From Burkholderiaceae bacterium (GTDB lineage Bacteria > Pseudomonadota > Gammaproteobacteria > Burkholderiales > Burkholderiaceae_D): a stretch of DNA of 64,000 nucleotides. The notes below the pieces were generated by a model that saw nothing but the letters and a program-made list of their open reading frames with translations, did not search any database and was not told where the DNA came from. The position numbers and the translations under genes were made by a program. The stretch spans positions 62,001-126,000 of the forward strand of contig JARLJG010000044.1 in the NCBI GenBank assembly GCA_031291325.1. The letters run 5' to 3'. Positions 52,494-60,402 of the stretch are shown here, piece by piece; the first letter of the stretch is position 1; each line of letters opens with the position of its first letter.

Positions 52494-53630
52494 ATGGATT
52501 GCATGAAGACTTCATCGGAACTGCGGCGGATACTTCCCTCTGTCAAGGGGCAAGGCGGGAGCTGGCGCGTCAAGGTGACCCGTTCCGGGCAGACTTACAA
52601 TGCACGTTTTGCCGACGGCAATTACCCAAGCCCGGATATTGCCCGATCCGCCGCCCAGGAGTTTCTTGACGCCTTGCTCAAGCGCTTGCCCGCTCCCCGC
52701 AAATTGTGTCGCATCGGGCGCGACGGATTGCCGGGATCGGTGACCAGGATCGCTGGCCGGAGCCCCGTCTGGACTGCGATATTGAGTGTCGATGGCAACA
52801 AGCTTAGAAAATGCTTTTCCATTTCCCATTACGGCGAAGATGAAGCCAAGCGGTTGGCTGAAAGCGTCCGTGCGGAATGGCTCGCGAAGTGCGGATTCGA
52901 CCAATTGTCTTCGCTTCCTTCGGAACAGGAAGTGCGGCTGCTTGCAAATTCCATCCGTCGACGCTTTGGCGAGCAGCCGAGAAAAAAGGGACGCGAAAGA
53001 AAGTTCAACGAGGAATCGATGTACGGCATGTCGAGGCGGGAAGCGGATGCCGACGGGAATGGCGGCTATTGGGTTGCCGCCCTGGTTCGCCAAGGCGAGA
53101 CGTATCGCAAGCAATTCGGCGATGGCGCATATGGCAGCAGCGAAGCAGCTTTCGCGGCGGCGACCAAATACCGCAATGAAATATTTTCCAACGTCGAGGC
53201 GATGCCGCGCCGTGAACGGCATGAAATGCTTTGCAGTCGCAATACGAGCGGGGTTGCCGGTGTGTATATGAAACGCGTGCGCGGCCAATTGGTCGCCTGG
53301 GGAGCAACCATCATGGTGCAAGGCAAGTTGCACCGACGCTCGTTTAGCATCAAACAGTGCGGCGGCGCCGAACAAGCGTACGAGTTGGCGGTTCAAGCGC
53401 GCAAGGCAATGCTGGAAATGGTGGAGGGCGATTGCACAACCAGTCCGGCTGTTCAGGCTCTATCCGCAAAGAAATCCCGGCCCATATTTGCGGCCAAGGA
53501 TCCAATTGCGATCGACGGTTTTTCCGCCAAGCCGAAACACTTGAATGTTTCGGCGATTGTGGAAACCCCAGGATTGGGCTCTCGGCGTCGCACGGCGAAA
53601 TCGGCGCCGCAAATCTCATCGCAGGGCTGA
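52494..53630 (+). CDS. Protein with four AP2/ERF-like DNA-binding modules
   Basis: A 378-residue basic protein with four modules of the AP2 pattern (Trp-x-Ala/Val on the first strands, a basic turn, F-x-x-x-x-Y/C-G, then an Ala-rich helix). They lie at about 23-62 (SWRVKVTRSGQTYNARFADG), 80-131 (VWTAILSVDGNKLRKCFSIS), 177-231 (YWVAALVRQGETYRKQFGDG) and 250-308 (GVAGVYMKRVRGQLVAWGA). No endonuclease motif is seen, although bacterial AP2 domains often accompany HNH homing enzymes. DNA binding is likely; the role is unknown. The start at 52494 is one of several possible. The C-terminal ~70 residues look disordered. Confidence 0.7.
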   Translation: MDCMKTSSELRRILPSVKGQGGSWRVKVTRSGQTYNARFADGNYPSPDIARSAAQEFLDALLKRLPAPRKLCRIGRDGLPGSVTRIAGRSPVWTAILSVDGNKLRKCFSISHYGEDEAKRLAESVRAEWLAKCGFDQLSSLPSEQEVRLLANSIRRRFGEQPRKKGRERKFNEESMYGMSRREADADGNGGYWVAALVRQGETYRKQFGDGAYGSSEAAFAAATKYRNEIFSNVEAMPRRERHEMLCSRNTSGVAGVYMKRVRGQLVAWGATIMVQGKLHRRSFSIKQCGGAEQAYELAVQARKAMLEMVEGDCTTSPAVQALSAKKSRPIFAAKDPIAIDGFSAKPKHLNVSAIVETPGLGSRRRTAKSAPQISSQG

Positions 53631-53848
53631 CTTCGTCTGCGCAATTTATTGCTCGGCGGAAACAAAGGTAAATTCGCGTAAATCCCGATTCAACCGCTTT
53701 TTCGTATGCGATACTGCGAGCCTTATTCAACATCGCATGAGCTTTGAATCTTGGCGGAAAAAACCACAGGCAGGCATTTCGATTATCGCTTGCAGAATTC
53801 TTGTGAAGTTTCAGGTTGGCGGCGCCGGCAATCGCGGAGAGCTAGCCG

Positions 53849-55081
53849 ATGATAAATTTCAAGTCGCGCCGCTCCCTCGTTATTGCAGGGGTTGTGGTTT
53901 CTATCATTGCCATCGGTCTCGCCGGCTTCCTTTGGTCTTCCCACACCAATGGCGCTCGTGCGACTGGCGCGCTGGCGACCGCCAAGGCGGTCAACGGCAA
54001 CATCGAAAAGGATGTGGTTGCCAGCGGCACCATCTATGCGGTCAATCAGGTGAATGTCGGCGCGCAGGTTTCTGGCCAGTTAAAGTCGCTCAAAGTCGTT
54101 CTCAATCAGATTGTCCATAAAGGTGAATTGATTGCCGAAATCGACTCGCTGACACAGCAATACGCGCTGCAAAATGCCGAAGCCAACGTAAAATATCTGC
54201 AAGCGCAGTTGTTGTCAGCGAAAGCTTCGGCGCGGCAGGCGGGCCTGGAATTCGAACGCCAGAAGACCATGTTCGCCAAGGATGCTGCCGCCAAGACGGA
54301 CTATGACACGGCGGAAGCGAATCTGGCCACAACCAATGCGCAGATCGGCGCAGTGGAGGCCCAGCTCGAGCAGGGCAAGATCTCGGTCGACACGGCGCGC
54401 GTCAATTTGGGATACACCAAGATCGTCGCACCGATGGACGGCAAGGTCGTCGCCATCGTCACGCAACAAGGGGCGACAGTGAATGCCAATCAATCGGCTC
54501 CGATTATTATCAGATTGGCAGATTTGAGCACCGTCACCGTCAAGGCGCAGATCTCCGAGGCGGACGTGATCAATGTCAAGCGCGGCCAGCACCTCTATTT
54601 TACGATTTTGGGCGATGCCGACAAGAAATACCAAGCCACGCTGCGTGAAGTCGAGTCCGCCGATACCGTCAGCAGCGACGCCACGACGACCACGACCACT
54701 ACTTCCTCCAGCAGTGCCGTGTATTACTACGGCTGGTTCGATGTGCCGAACCCGGATGGACGTCTGCGCATCGGCATGACGGCCACGGCAACCATCATTC
54801 TCGACGAACTCAAGAATGTGTTGACGATTCCCTCTGCGGCTTTGGGGCAAAAGGACGCATCGGGACGCTATAAAGTGCGCGTCGCCAGCGCGGACGGTCG
54901 TGTGGAAGAGCGCGCCGTGAAGATCGGCCTGAACAATAATGCGGTCGCGCAGGTGCTCGATGGCGTGCGGGAGGGCGAAAACGTGGTGATCGCCGAAGCT
55001 TCGGCCACGCCGGCGGCAAAAGGTTCCGGCGGCATGGTGGGCGGCGGCATGCCGATGGGCGGCGGGCCTCCCGGATCTTAG
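53849..55081 (+). CDS. macA: MacA-like periplasmic adaptor
   Basis: A 410-residue adaptor anchored by one N-terminal helix (SLVIAGVVVSIIAIGLAGFLW), with lipoyl halves (NVGAQVSGQLKSLKVVLNQIVHKGELIAEID and IVAPMDGKVVAIVTQQGATVNANQ), a hairpin of about 100 residues, a Thr/Ser-rich loop (DATTTTTTTSSSSA) and a glycine/methionine-rich tail. It partners the MacB ATPase encoded 1 bp downstream. GGAGAG precedes the ATG. The system exports macrolides, peptides or siderophore-like compounds in relatives. The Met/Gly tail is unusual. Confidence 0.9.
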   Translation: MINFKSRRSLVIAGVVVSIIAIGLAGFLWSSHTNGARATGALATAKAVNGNIEKDVVASGTIYAVNQVNVGAQVSGQLKSLKVVLNQIVHKGELIAEIDSLTQQYALQNAEANVKYLQAQLLSAKASARQAGLEFERQKTMFAKDAAAKTDYDTAEANLATTNAQIGAVEAQLEQGKISVDTARVNLGYTKIVAPMDGKVVAIVTQQGATVNANQSAPIIIRLADLSTVTVKAQISEADVINVKRGQHLYFTILGDADKKYQATLREVESADTVSSDATTTTTTTSSSSAVYYYGWFDVPNPDGRLRIGMTATATIILDELKNVLTIPSAALGQKDASGRYKVRVASADGRVEERAVKIGLNNNAVAQVLDGVREGENVVIAEASATPAAKGSGGMVGGGMPMGGGPPGS

Positions 55082-55082
55082 C

Positions 55083-57032
55083 ATGACTGAGCCTTTACTG
55101 AAGCTTGAGAACGTCTGGCGGGAATATCCATCTGGCGACGAAACCATCGCTGCGCTGAAGGGAATCAACCTCGAAATTCAGGCGGGAGAGATGGTTGCCA
55201 TTGTCGGCGCATCCGGTTCCGGCAAGTCCACCCTGATGAATATCCTGGGTTGCCTGGATCGTCCCACGCGAGGCAGCTATCGTGTGCGCGGCGAGTCCGT
55301 TTCTGAATTGCGCCCCGACGATCTGGCGCGCTTGCGGCGCGAATATTTCGGCTTTATTTTCCAGCGCTACCATCTGCTGGCAAATTTGAGCGCGACCGGC
55401 AATGTGGAGCTTCCCTCGGTCTATTCGGGGGCGGACAAGAAGCGGCGCCGCGAACGCGCGCTTGAATTGCTGCAGCGCATGGGCCTGGGGCCGCGCTCCG
55501 ATCATCGCCCCAATCAATTGTCGGGCGGTCAGCAGCAGCGCGTCAGCATTGCGCGGGCGCTGATGAACGGCGGCGACGTGTTGCTCGCCGACGAACCGAC
55601 CGGCGCGCTGGATCAGCGCAGCGGGCAGGAAATGATGAAGGTTCTTCATGAGCTGCATGAAGAAGGCCACACGATCATTATCGTCACCCACGACATGCAA
55701 GTCGCTCAGCACGCCGACCGGATAATCGAAATCAGCGATGGCGAGATCGTTGGCGACCGGCGCAAGGAAACGGCGAAGGAAAGTGCCGTTTTGAAACGGC
55801 CGGAAACGCCGCTTGATAGTCGATGGCGCGCCGAGTGGGGCAGATTTCTCGAGGCGTTCAAGATGGCGATCCTGGCCATGCGTGCGCATGGCTTGCGCAC
55901 CTTCCTGACTATGCTCGGCATCATCATCGGCATCGCCTCGGTGGTCTCGGTGATCGCGCTTGGCGCCGGCACCAAGGCAAAAATTCTCGACGACATCCGA
56001 TCCATTGGCACCAACACCATCAATATTTATCCCGGAGCGAGCTTCGGCGATACGCGTGCAGCGCGCGTGCAAACGATGAAAATCGCCGACGTCGATGCGT
56101 TGGGCGAGCTACCCTACGTCGACAGCATTACACCGACCATCGGTATCAGCGTGGTCGCAAGTCTGGGGACCCAGACTTCCAATGTCTCGGTCAATGGCGT
56201 TGGCGAGGAATACTTCCGGGTCAAGGGGATGGACATTGGAGAGGGCAAGTCTTTCGACAAAATGGCTGTCAAACGCATCGCGCAGGAAGTGGTAATCGAC
56301 AGCAATACCAAGGCCACTTTTTTCCCGAATGGAGAAAATCCCATCGGCAGGATTTTGCTGTTGGGCACGGTGCCTTGCCAGATTGTCGGCGTCATCAAGA
56401 AAAAGGAAACCGCCTTCGGGATCGACGAGAATCTGAATGTCTATGTGCCCTATACTGCAACCATGTATCGCTTTGCCAAGCAGACATTCTTGCGCAACGT
56501 GACGATACGGATCGCCGATACGGTTCCGACCGATGCAGCCGAACAGGGGATCACCCGGATGCTGATCCAGCGTCATGGCAGCAAGGATTTCTACGTGTCG
56601 AATTCCGACAGCATTCGCCAGACGATCGACAAAACCTCCAGCGGCATAACGATGCTGATCTCGTCCATTGCCCTGATTTCGTTGGTGGTCGGCGGCATCG
56701 GCGTCATGAACATCATGCTGGTGTCGGTCACCGAGAGAACCCACGAGATCGGCGTGCGCATGGCGGTCGGCGCGCGCCAGCGCGATATCATGAATCAATT
56801 TCTCATCGAGTCGGTGCTGGTTTGCCTGATCGGCGGGGTGATCGGCATCGGCCTGGTATTTGTCATCAATCTGATCATAAAGATCGTCGGCGCCGATTTC
56901 AATATGGTGATTTCCGTGGCGTCGATTCTGATGGCATTTTCCTGTTCTTCGTTGATCGGCGTGCTGTTCGGCTTTCTTCCCGCGAAGAATGCCGCCAGAC
57001 TGGACCCGGTGGAAGCACTTTCGCGCGAATGA
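55083..57032 (+). CDS. macB: MacB-like export ATPase/permease
   Basis: A 649-residue fused ABC protein. The N-terminal ATPase has Walker A GASGSGKST (about 41-49), signature LSGGQQQR, Walker B VLLADEPTGALD and H-loop VTHD. The MacB membrane part has one helix near 280, a large periplasmic domain and three C-terminal helices, with the ERTHEIGVRMAVGARQRDI motif. It works as a mechanotransmission exporter with MacA and an outer-membrane factor. All three are encoded here with tight spacing. Confidence 0.94.
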   Translation: MTEPLLKLENVWREYPSGDETIAALKGINLEIQAGEMVAIVGASGSGKSTLMNILGCLDRPTRGSYRVRGESVSELRPDDLARLRREYFGFIFQRYHLLANLSATGNVELPSVYSGADKKRRRERALELLQRMGLGPRSDHRPNQLSGGQQQRVSIARALMNGGDVLLADEPTGALDQRSGQEMMKVLHELHEEGHTIIIVTHDMQVAQHADRIIEISDGEIVGDRRKETAKESAVLKRPETPLDSRWRAEWGRFLEAFKMAILAMRAHGLRTFLTMLGIIIGIASVVSVIALGAGTKAKILDDIRSIGTNTINIYPGASFGDTRAARVQTMKIADVDALGELPYVDSITPTIGISVVASLGTQTSNVSVNGVGEEYFRVKGMDIGEGKSFDKMAVKRIAQEVVIDSNTKATFFPNGENPIGRILLLGTVPCQIVGVIKKKETAFGIDENLNVYVPYTATMYRFAKQTFLRNVTIRIADTVPTDAAEQGITRMLIQRHGSKDFYVSNSDSIRQTIDKTSSGITMLISSIALISLVVGGIGVMNIMLVSVTERTHEIGVRMAVGARQRDIMNQFLIESVLVCLIGGVIGIGLVFVINLIIKIVGADFNMVISVASILMAFSCSSLIGVLFGFLPAKNAARLDPVEALSRE

Positions 57033-58444
57033 CAACTATCATGAAATATCCAACCGGATTTGCTGCGCTGGCGCTGTCTCTTTCACTAACCGGCTGTGGC
57101 TCCCTGGTCGAAACCGCTTACCGGACGCCGGTCGTTACGATGCCGCAAAAGTGGCAACAAGGCGGCGCCGAAGCGAGCTTCGCCTTGCAGGGCAAGTGGT
57201 GGCAACAATTCGACGATGCGGCGCTTGACGCCTTGGTCGAGCAGGCGCTGGCCAGCAATAACGACCTGGCGGCGTCGGCGATTCGGATGCGACGCGCGCA
57301 ACTGAATGCCGGCATTTCCGCAGCCGGTCTGTGGCCGACTTTGTCCGGCGGGGCCAGCGGCATGACAACTGTACCGAGCTCCAATGGCACGGCAGGTTTG
57401 ACCAGCGCAAATGGCGTGATAACGTCGAACAACTACTCGTCCGATGTCAGCATCAGTTACGAGTTGGACTTGTGGGGAAAATTGTCGAAGCAGACGGATG
57501 CGGCGAAATTCGAGGCGCAAGCCACCGTGCAAGACAAGGAAGCGACGGCGATGACGTTGACCGGCACCGTGGCAAATACCTATTGGAAACTGGGCTATTT
57601 GAATCAACGCATTGCGTTGGCCGATGCCAGCTTGGCCTACGCAAAGAAGACGCTGGAAATTACCGAGACCAAGCACGCGGCCGGCGCGGTGTCGGCGCTG
57701 GATGTATCCGCCGCCCAGCAATCGATCGCCAGCCAACAGGCAGCGCGCGCAGCGCTGATTCAGCAACAGGTGGAGGCCCGAAACACCCTCTCGGTGTTGT
57801 TCGATGGCCCTCCGGGCAAAGTCTTCGCCGAACCCAGGCAGCTGTCGACGGCGACGCTTCCCGCCATTCCAGCCGGATTGCCGGCCGAGATCCTGAGCCG
57901 TCGGCCGGACTTGCGCGCCGCCGAACTACGCTTGCGCGAGACTCTGGCGACGGCTGATGCGACGCGGGCAAGCTATTATCCCGCGTTGTCTCTCACTGGC
58001 GAAGTAAGCGGCGGTGGCGGCAATCTTCTCAAGTTGTTCAACAACCCCGTATCGACGATCACGGCCAATTTGACGCTGCCATTTCTTGACTGGAATCGCA
58101 GCCAGTTGAAGATCAAGGTGTCGCAATCGCAATTCGACGAAGCCGTGGTGAATTTCCGTCAAACGCTTTACGCGGCCTTGAGCGAAGTCGAAAACGCCTT
58201 GTCCAATAGCGTTCAGTTGGCTGAGGAAGTGCGTCAGCAGGAAATCAATGTAGCCGCCGCGCGCGAGGTCGAGTCTGGAAATCAAATCCGCTACAGCGCC
58301 GGGAAAGTCGCGCTGAAGACATGGTTGGATGCGCAAGAGAGCCGTCGCCAGGCGGAAATTTCATTGGCCGATGCGCGCCTGAGCCAATTGGGCAACTATG
58401 TGACCCTGGTCAAAGCCCTTGGCGGCGCGCCGGTCTATCCTTGA
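57029..58444 (+). CDS. NodT-family outer-membrane lipoprotein (MacAB duct)
   Basis: A 471-residue outer-membrane factor with signal sequence and lipobox (LSLTGC, Cys about residue 22) and two TolC-type repeats (KWWQQFDDAALDALVEQAL, SISYELDLWGKLSKQTDAAK, PAEILSRRPDLRAAELRLRETLA). Its ATG overlaps the macB stop (ATGA). It provides the outer-membrane exit for the MacAB pump. It is the third outer-membrane factor in the window and is similar in type to the one at 41827. Confidence 0.9.
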   Translation: MTTIMKYPTGFAALALSLSLTGCGSLVETAYRTPVVTMPQKWQQGGAEASFALQGKWWQQFDDAALDALVEQALASNNDLAASAIRMRRAQLNAGISAAGLWPTLSGGASGMTTVPSSNGTAGLTSANGVITSNNYSSDVSISYELDLWGKLSKQTDAAKFEAQATVQDKEATAMTLTGTVANTYWKLGYLNQRIALADASLAYAKKTLEITETKHAAGAVSALDVSAAQQSIASQQAARAALIQQQVEARNTLSVLFDGPPGKVFAEPRQLSTATLPAIPAGLPAEILSRRPDLRAAELRLRETLATADATRASYYPALSLTGEVSGGGGNLLKLFNNPVSTITANLTLPFLDWNRSQLKIKVSQSQFDEAVVNFRQTLYAALSEVENALSNSVQLAEEVRQQEINVAAAREVESGNQIRYSAGKVALKTWLDAQESRRQAEISLADARLSQLGNYVTLVKALGGAPVYP

Positions 58445-58789
58445 CCCGCCGATCGGGTGGCCGAATCGGAAAATTGTGTGAGCTGGCTAACTTATTGTTT
58501 AAATACGAATTTTTGGCGAATTCATACACCTGTGTTAATGTTGCTACCAATCAAACATAATTGCTGCTACTCAGCAGCAATAATTATTGGAAAAACCCGT
58601 GGTGGCGGCACAAAAAGCCGGCGAGCTCGATGCCGCCTTGCCGAGCGAAGTGATCTTGTTTAGCTGCTATGCGCGCACCTGCGCCCCGGCGGTCGAGTAT
58701 CTGCAAAAATCCAGCAAGATGAATAATGAGGATAGCGTGACGCATATGCTGCAAGTTGCATTTCATGGCTTTCGGCCCTAGTCGCCATC
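58445..58789. other. Intergenic region with hairpin, no convincing gene
   Basis: A 9-bp perfect stem with 4-base loop (58560-58581; ATTGCTGCT/AGCAGCAAT) is followed by an AT-rich stretch and may be a weak terminator for the macAB operon. A 64-codon frame at 58587-58781 is open but has no recognisable family or ribosome-binding site. Confidence 0.45.
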
Positions 58790-60190
58790 TTGGATAGTCA
58801 CTGCGCCTTGGTATGGTTGCGGCGCGATTTGCGTCTGTTCGATCATGCGGCTCTGTATCATGCGTTGAAGCAATGCACGCAAGTCGCTGCCGTCTTCATT
58901 TTCGATACCGAGATATTGGCGCAACTGCCGCGCCGGGATAGCCGCGTGGCGTTCATCTGGCAATGCCTGTTGCAACTCAAAACCGGGTTGATGGCGCACG
59001 GCTCCGACCTGATCGTGCGTCATGGTAAAGCGACCGAGGAAATTCCACGGCTGGCCAGGGAACGGAATGCGGCTGCGGTCTACGTCAACCACGACTACGA
59101 ACCGGCTGCAGTCTTGCGTGACGCAACGGTCGGGCGGGAACTCGCCGCTTCAGGCATCGCATTTCACAGCTACAAGGATCAAGTGATCTTTGAAAAAGAT
59201 GAAATACTGACGCAAGCCGGCGGCATGTATAGCGTATTTACGCCGTACAAGCGCAATTGGCTTGCCAAGCTCAATGACGCACACTTGCAGTCCTATCCGG
59301 TGCAACCCTATTTGCAGCATTTGGCCAAATTCACGGGTGGCGACCTGCCGAGCTTGGCCGAATTAGGCTTTGAAGAATGCGATGTCGACGCCTTCAAGCC
59401 GGGCATGAACGGCGGTGAAATCCTGTTTGACGATTTCTGTGCGCGCATCGCGCGCTATCGGGAAACGCGCGACTTCCCGGCTGTCAAGGGACCATCTTAC
59501 TTGTCGGTGCATTTACGTTTCGGCACCGTGTCGATCCGCGAGTTGGCGCGAACAGCCTGGAAAATCGGCGGCGATGGTGCGGAAACCTGGCTTTCGGAGC
59601 TGATTTGGCGCGAGTTCTACCAACAGATTCTATGGCATCGACCGGACGTGGTCGAACACGCGTTCAAGCCTGAATACGACGCCCTGCCATTCCCGAACAA
59701 TCGCGCGCTCTTCGCCGCATGGTGCGAAGGACAGACTGGCTACCCGATAGTCGACGCCGGAATGCGGCAATTGAATCAAACCGGGTACATGCATAATCGC
59801 CTGCGGATGATTACGGCCAGTTTTCTGGTGAAGGATTTATTGGTCGACTGGCGTTGGGGCGAGCGCTATTTTGCTGAAAGGCTCATCGATTACGATTTGG
59901 CTGCCAACAACGGCGGCTGGCAGTGGGCCGCCTCCACCGGTTGCGATGCCCAGCCATATTTCAGGATATTCAATCCGGTTACGCAATCGCAACGCTTCGA
60001 CAAGGAAGGTGCGTTTATTCGCCGCTATTGCCCGGAGTTGAGTTATCTCGATGACAAGGCAATCCATGCACCTTGGCAATCGGACCAAGTTTCCCTGGAG
60101 CGCCGCAACATCGGGACGCGCTACCCGAAACCGGTAGTCGACCATGCAGTCGCCCGACTAGCAGCATTGACACTATTCAAAAGCAAATAG
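58790..60190 (+). CDS. phrB: Deoxyribodipyrimidine photolyase (CPD photolyase)
   Basis: A 466-residue photolyase: N-terminal antenna domain (CALVWLRRDLRLFDHAAL, residues 5-22) and C-terminal FAD domain (SELIWREFYQQILWHRP; MRQLNQTGYMHNRLRMITASFLVKDLLVDWRWGE; YDLAANNGGWQWAASTGCDAQPYFRIFNP). It repairs UV pyrimidine dimers with blue light. No ATG opens the gene in this frame after the last in-frame stop at 58733, so a TTG at 58790 is the best start; the ribosome-binding site is poor. The length equals that of class I enzymes. Confidence 0.93.
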   Translation: MDSHCALVWLRRDLRLFDHAALYHALKQCTQVAAVFIFDTEILAQLPRRDSRVAFIWQCLLQLKTGLMAHGSDLIVRHGKATEEIPRLARERNAAAVYVNHDYEPAAVLRDATVGRELAASGIAFHSYKDQVIFEKDEILTQAGGMYSVFTPYKRNWLAKLNDAHLQSYPVQPYLQHLAKFTGGDLPSLAELGFEECDVDAFKPGMNGGEILFDDFCARIARYRETRDFPAVKGPSYLSVHLRFGTVSIRELARTAWKIGGDGAETWLSELIWREFYQQILWHRPDVVEHAFKPEYDALPFPNNRALFAAWCEGQTGYPIVDAGMRQLNQTGYMHNRLRMITASFLVKDLLVDWRWGERYFAERLIDYDLAANNGGWQWAASTGCDAQPYFRIFNPVTQSQRFDKEGAFIRRYCPELSYLDDKAIHAPWQSDQVSLERRNIGTRYPKPVVDHAVARLAALTLFKSK

Positions 60191-60402
60191 ACGGCTTGAT
60201 CCCGATGCGAATGGGTGGCAGGAACGATGCAAAGACGGAAATCGGCGGATCTTGATTGGATAAGCCGCGTGACGCGCTCTTTCAGTGAGGCTGAGCGACT
60301 GTCGGCCCGGACCCATGCTAGACGAGGCCCAGCAGCGTCAATAGGATGCATGCGCAAAAATTGTTATAACGCTACTATTCGCGGTCGTTCCGAGCTTTCG
60401 GT

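Noticed and set aside
52512-53396. A 294-codon minus-strand frame opposite the AP2-like gene.
   Set aside because: The plus-strand frame shows four repeats of one recognisable motif with conserved spacing, while the antisense frame shows none.
55823-57028. A long plus-strand frame upstream of and in frame with the NodT-type outer-membrane factor.
   Set aside because: The first ~400 codons are an off-frame reading of macB; the real gene starts at 57029 where a lipoprotein signal begins.
58587-58781. A 64-codon frame between the macAB operon and the photolyase gene.
   Set aside because: No ribosome-binding site, a non-ATG start, no recognisable family and no context support.
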